Source: Cedecea colo (GTDB lineage Bacteria > Pseudomonadota > Gammaproteobacteria > Enterobacterales > Enterobacteriaceae). Taken from it: DNA of 64,000 bases. The notes under the pieces are model-generated. The model searched no databases. It was not told the origin of the DNA and saw only the letters and a list, made by a program, of their open reading frames with translations. Each line of letters starts with the position of its first letter. Positions within the stretch are counted from its first letter, which is position 1. The position numbers and the translations under genes are program-made. Of this stretch, positions 60,698 to 64,000 are shown piece by piece. The DNA lies in the NCBI RefSeq assembly GCF_011808225.1, contig NZ_SOYS01000002.1, forward strand, positions 434,001-498,000, read 5' to 3'.

Positions 60698-62432
60698 CGG
60701 CATCATCCGCCTGCGCGGGCTGATGAAAAGCTTTCCGGGGCTGGATAAGCCTGCCGTGGCAAGCCTTGACTGTGAAATCCACGCGGGCGAGGTCACCGGT
60801 CTGGTGGGGCCGGACGGCGCGGGTAAAACCACATTAATGCGCATGCTGGCAGGGCTGCTTAAACCAACCGAGGGAAGCGCGGACGTCATCGGACTGGACC
60901 CGTTAAAAGACGACCGCGCCCTGCACGCCGTGCTGGGATACATGCCGCAAAAATTCGGCCTGTATGAAGACTTAACGGTGATGGAAAACCTCAAGCTTTA
61001 CGCTGACCTGCGCGGCGTGACGGGCGAAGAACGTGAAACAACGTTCAGGCGCCTGCTGGAATTTACCTCCCTTGGGCCGTTCACTTCGCGCCTCGCGGGA
61101 AAGCTTTCCGGCGGCATGAAGCAGAAGCTTGGTCTTGCCTGCACGCTGGTCGGCCAGCCAAAAGTTCTGCTACTTGATGAGCCGGGCGTGGGCGTAGATC
61201 CTATCTCACGCCGCGAACTGTGGCAGATGGTGCATGAGCTGGCGGGCGAAGGGATGCTGATTTTATGGAGCACCTCCTATCTCGACGAAGCCGAACAGTG
61301 CCGCGAGGTGCTGCTGATGAATGAAGGCGAGCTGCTGTATCACGGCGCGCCGAAAGAGCTGACGCAGAAGATGGCCGGGCGTTCGCTGTTGGTGAGCCAC
61401 GGCGAAGAAAACAACCGCAAGCTGCTGCAACGGGCACTGAAGCTGCCACAGGTGAGCGACGGTGTGATTCAGGGACGCTCGGTGCGGCTGATCCTCGCCA
61501 AAGACGCCAGCACCCAAGCGCTGACGGCGGCGCTGAAGCTGCCTTCCGATCGTATCGTGCAAACCGAGCCGCGATTTGAAGATGCGTTCATCGACCTGCT
61601 AGGCGGCGCAGGGGAACAGGAATCGCCGCTCGGTAAAATTCTGCATACCGTAGAAGGCAGCCCCGAAGAAACGGTGATCGAAGCCAAACGGTTGACCAAA
61701 AAATTTGGTGATTTTGCCGCCACCGACCATGTGGATTTTACCGTACAACGCGGCGAAATCTTCGGACTGCTGGGGCCAAACGGCGCGGGGAAATCCACCA
61801 CCTTTAAAATGATGTGCGGCCTGCTGGTGCCAACCTCCGGCCAGGCGCTGGTGCTGAATATGGATTTAAAAACCAGCTCGGGCAAGGCGCGACAGCGCCT
61901 GGGCTATATGGCGCAGAAATTTTCGCTGTACGGCAACCTGACGGTGGAGCAAAACCTGCGCTTTTTCTCCGGCGTGTACGGTCTGCGCGGCAGGAATCAG
62001 GAAGCAAAGATCCGCAGCATGAGCGAGGCGTTTAATCTCCAGCCAATTTTTAACAGCGCGACGGATTCCCTGCCGCTCGGATTTAAACAGCGCCTGGCGC
62101 TGGCCTGCTCCCTGATGCACGAGCCGGATATCCTTTTTCTCGATGAACCGACCTCCGGCGTTGACCCGATCACCCGCCGCGAATTCTGGCTGCACATTAA
62201 TAGCATGGTCGAAAAAGGCGTAACGGTCATGGTCACTACGCACTTTATGGACGAGGCGGAATACTGCGACCGCATAGGGCTTGTGTATCGCGGAAAGCTT
62301 ATCGCCAGCGGCACGCCGGACGATCTTAAGCAACAGGCGGCGAACGACGAGCAGGCCGATCCGACCATGGAACAGGCATTTATCACGCTGATACACGAGT
62401 GGGATAAGGAGCATGAAGATGAGCGAGCATAA
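60684..62432 (+). CDS. ybhF: ABC exporter ATPase YbhF (two domains)
   Basis: 582 residues (E. coli 578). Two tandem nucleotide-binding domains: Walker [10 protein letters not shown] with signature LSGGMKQK in the first, GPNGAGKST with the diverged signature LPLGFKQR in the second. It powers YbhS/YbhR; in E. coli the system has a role in drug resistance and Na+(Li+)/H+ balance. The start at 60684 is preferred to 60672 by agreement with E. coli length. Overlaps ybhG by 14 bases and ybhS by 14. Confidence 0.94.
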   Translation: MSSSDGIIRLRGLMKSFPGLDKPAVASLDCEIHAGEVTGLVGPDGAGKTTLMRMLAGLLKPTEGSADVIGLDPLKDDRALHAVLGYMPQKFGLYEDLTVMENLKLYADLRGVTGEERETTFRRLLEFTSLGPFTSRLAGKLSGGMKQKLGLACTLVGQPKVLLLDEPGVGVDPISRRELWQMVHELAGEGMLILWSTSYLDEAEQCREVLLMNEGELLYHGAPKELTQKMAGRSLLVSHGEENNRKLLQRALKLPQVSDGVIQGRSVRLILAKDASTQALTAALKLPSDRIVQTEPRFEDAFIDLLGGAGEQESPLGKILHTVEGSPEETVIEAKRLTKKFGDFAATDHVDFTVQRGEIFGLLGPNGAGKSTTFKMMCGLLVPTSGQALVLNMDLKTSSGKARQRLGYMAQKFSLYGNLTVEQNLRFFSGVYGLRGRNQEAKIRSMSEAFNLQPIFNSATDSLPLGFKQRLALACSLMHEPDILFLDEPTSGVDPITRREFWLHINSMVEKGVTVMVTTHFMDEAEYCDRIGLVYRGKLIASGTPDDLKQQAANDEQADPTMEQAFITLIHEWDKEHEDERA

Positions 62433-63558
62433 TCAGATTATCTCCTGGCGGCGGGTACGCGCCCTGTGCGTGAAGGAAACGCGGCAGATTGTGCGCGACC
62501 CAAGCAGTTGGCTAATTGCCGTCGTGATCCCCCTGCTGCTGCTGTTTATTTTTGGCTATGGAATCAACCTCGATTCCAGTCGTCTGCACGTGGGCGTCCT
62601 GCTGGAGCAGCAAAGCGAGGAAGCGCTGGACTTCGCCCATACCATCAGCGCCTCGCCCTATATCCAGCCCACCGTCAGCGATAACCGCCAGGAGCTGATT
62701 CGGCTTATGCAGGCGGGGAAAATTCGCGGCATGGTGGTTATCCCAACCGATTTTGCGCAGAACATGGCGCGTGCGGACGCAACCGCGCCGATTCAGGTCA
62801 TCACCGACGGCAGCGAGCCGAATACCGCGAATTTTGTGCAGGGCTATATGGAAGGGATCTGGCAGATCTGGCAACAGCAGCGCGCGGAAGATCGGGGCGA
62901 AAGCTTTGAACCGCAGATCGACGTGCAGCTGCGCTACTGGTTTAACCCCGCGGCCATCAGCCAGCATTTTATTATCCCCGGCGCGATAACCATCATTATG
63001 ACGGTCATCGGCGCGATCCTGACTTCGCTGGTCGTCGCGCGTGAATGGGAACGCGGTACGATGGAGGCGCTGCTGTCAACCCAGGTCACACGCAGCGAAT
63101 TATTGCTGTGCAAGCTGCTGCCGTATTACGTGCTCGGCATGCTGGCGATGCTGCTGTGTATGCTGGTTTCGGTCTTTATTCTCGGCGTGCCTTACCGTGG
63201 GTCGCTGCTGCTGTTATTTCTTATCACCAGCCTGTTTTTGCTCAGTACGCTCGGCATGGGATTGCTGATCTCTACGATTACCCGTAATCAGTTTAACGCG
63301 GCCCAGGTGGCGCTGAACGCCGCGTTTCTGCCGTCAATTATGCTGTCGGGCTTTATCTTCCAGATTGACAGCATGCCCGCGATTATTCGCGCGGTGACCT
63401 ATGTGATACCCGCTCGCTACTTCGTCAGCACGCTGCAAAGCCTGTTTCTGGCGGGGAATATTGCCACGGTGCTGGTGGTCAACGTGCTGTTTTTAATCGC
63501 CTCAGCGGTGATGTTTATCGGCCTGACGGCGCTGAAAACCAAACGTCGTCTTGATTAA
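62419..63558 (+). CDS. ybhS: ABC exporter permease YbhS
   Basis: 379 residues (E. coli 377). ABC-2 type permease: one N-terminal helix ([22 protein letters not shown]), a large periplasmic domain, then five helices with [20 protein letters not shown] between the first two. The ATG at 62419 has AGGAG 7 bases upstream; the ATG at 62413 is too close to it. Followed by ybhR after 9 bases. Confidence 0.95.
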   Translation: MSEHNQIISWRRVRALCVKETRQIVRDPSSWLIAVVIPLLLLFIFGYGINLDSSRLHVGVLLEQQSEEALDFAHTISASPYIQPTVSDNRQELIRLMQAGKIRGMVVIPTDFAQNMARADATAPIQVITDGSEPNTANFVQGYMEGIWQIWQQQRAEDRGESFEPQIDVQLRYWFNPAAISQHFIIPGAITIIMTVIGAILTSLVVAREWERGTMEALLSTQVTRSELLLCKLLPYYVLGMLAMLLCMLVSVFILGVPYRGSLLLLFLITSLFLLSTLGMGLLISTITRNQFNAAQVALNAAFLPSIMLSGFIFQIDSMPAIIRAVTYVIPARYFVSTLQSLFLAGNIATVLVVNVLFLIASAVMFIGLTALKTKRRLD

Positions 63559-63567
63559 GGGAAAGCT

Positions 63568-64000
63568 ATGTTTCATCGCCTATGGACATTGATTCGCAAA
63601 GAGCTGCAATCTCTGCTGCGCGAACCACAAACCCGCGCCATTCTCATTGCGCCGGTCATCATACAGGTCGTGCTGTTCCCCTTTGCCGCAACGCTTGAAG
63701 TGACCAACGCGACCATTGCGATTTATAACGAGGATAACGGCAGCCATTCCGTGGAGCTGACGCAGCGTTTTGCGCGCGCAAAGGCCTTTAACCACGTGCT
63801 GCTGTTAAAGAGCCCGCAGGAAATACAGCCGACCATCGATAATCAAAAGGCGCTGTTGCTGATTCGCTTCCCGGCGGATTTTTCGCGCAGCCTGGCAAGC
63901 AACCAGCCCGCAAAACTGCAAATCATTCTGGATGGGCGTAACTCTAACAGCGCCCAGATTGCCGCCAATTATCTGCAGCAGATAGTGAAGAACTACCAGC
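63568..64000 (+). CDS. ybhR: ABC exporter permease YbhR, cut by the window end
   Basis: The first 144 codons are present, starting [27 protein letters not shown], and they match E. coli YbhR (368 aa) through [25 protein letters not shown]. It is the second ABC-2 permease of the YbhGFSR exporter. Ribosome site AGGGAAAG. The rest lies beyond the window. Confidence 0.95.
   Translation, partial: MFHRLWTLIRKELQSLLREPQTRAILIAPVIIQVVLFPFAATLEVTNATIAIYNEDNGSHSVELTQRFARAKAFNHVLLLKSPQEIQPTIDNQKALLLIRFPADFSRSLASNQPAKLQIILDGRNSNSAQIAANYLQQIVKNYQ

Overview
This is chromosomal DNA of a member of the Enterobacteriaceae. Almost every gene of the backbone has a recognisable Escherichia coli K-12 ortholog at close to the same length, and G+C looks moderate to high. 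The genus cannot be fixed from the window alone. No tRNA, rRNA, CRISPR array, intact insertion sequence or prophage was seen.

Layout. (1) 1-5046: the end of an MFS transporter, then rcdA-ybjJ-ybjI and an aldo/keto reductase. (2) 5168-9445: a minus-strand three-gene drug-efflux operon (EmrA-like adaptor, EmrB-like pump, NodT-type outer-membrane channel). (3) 9561-23149: a stretch collinear with the E. coli 18-minute region: ybiR-mntR, mntS, opgE, ompX, rhtA, dps, glnHPQ, ybiO, rlmF, mcbA, with an added flavin-reductase-like gene. (4) 23406-28211: an accessory island where E. coli has fiu/ybiX and neighbours: PTS IIC, an aspartylglucosaminidase-type asparaginase and an M17 aminopeptidase, a broken PTS IIB, and an IS481-transposase-derived HTH protein. 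(5) 28575-32280: ybiJ, ybiB, dinG with a LexA box. (6) 32447-57138: roxA, then a block corresponding to E. coli 47 minutes (mlrA-yohO-yehWXYZ-bglX-dld-pbpG-yohC-yohD-yohF-yohP-dusC), carrying insertions: a double-glycine-leader microcin-like gene with a decayed paralog, a GNAT acetyltransferase, a broken metallo-beta-lactamase-fold gene with a LysR regulator, and a bglGFB beta-glucoside operon with a SurE-like gene. (7) 57387-64000: rhlE, cecR and the ybhGFSR ABC exporter, with ybhR cut by the window end.

In E. coli, regions 5 and 7 are near neighbours (rhlE and dinG are separated only by ybiA). Here the roxA/mlrA...dusC block sits between them, which is a clear rearrangement relative to E. 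coli.

Regulation can be read at several places: two MntR boxes around the mntS -10, NtrC sites and a sigma-54 promoter before glnH, a LexA box before dinG, a perfect 20-bp palindrome before cecR, a perfect 7-2-7 palindrome between rcdA and ybjJ, CRP-like sites before the PTS operon and ybiJ, and three BglG-type antiterminator/terminator modules in the bgl region.

The most novel candidates are the microcin-like peptide locus (38788-39500) and the PTS/glycosylasparaginase/aminopeptidase operon with its exapted transposase neighbour (23300-28211).
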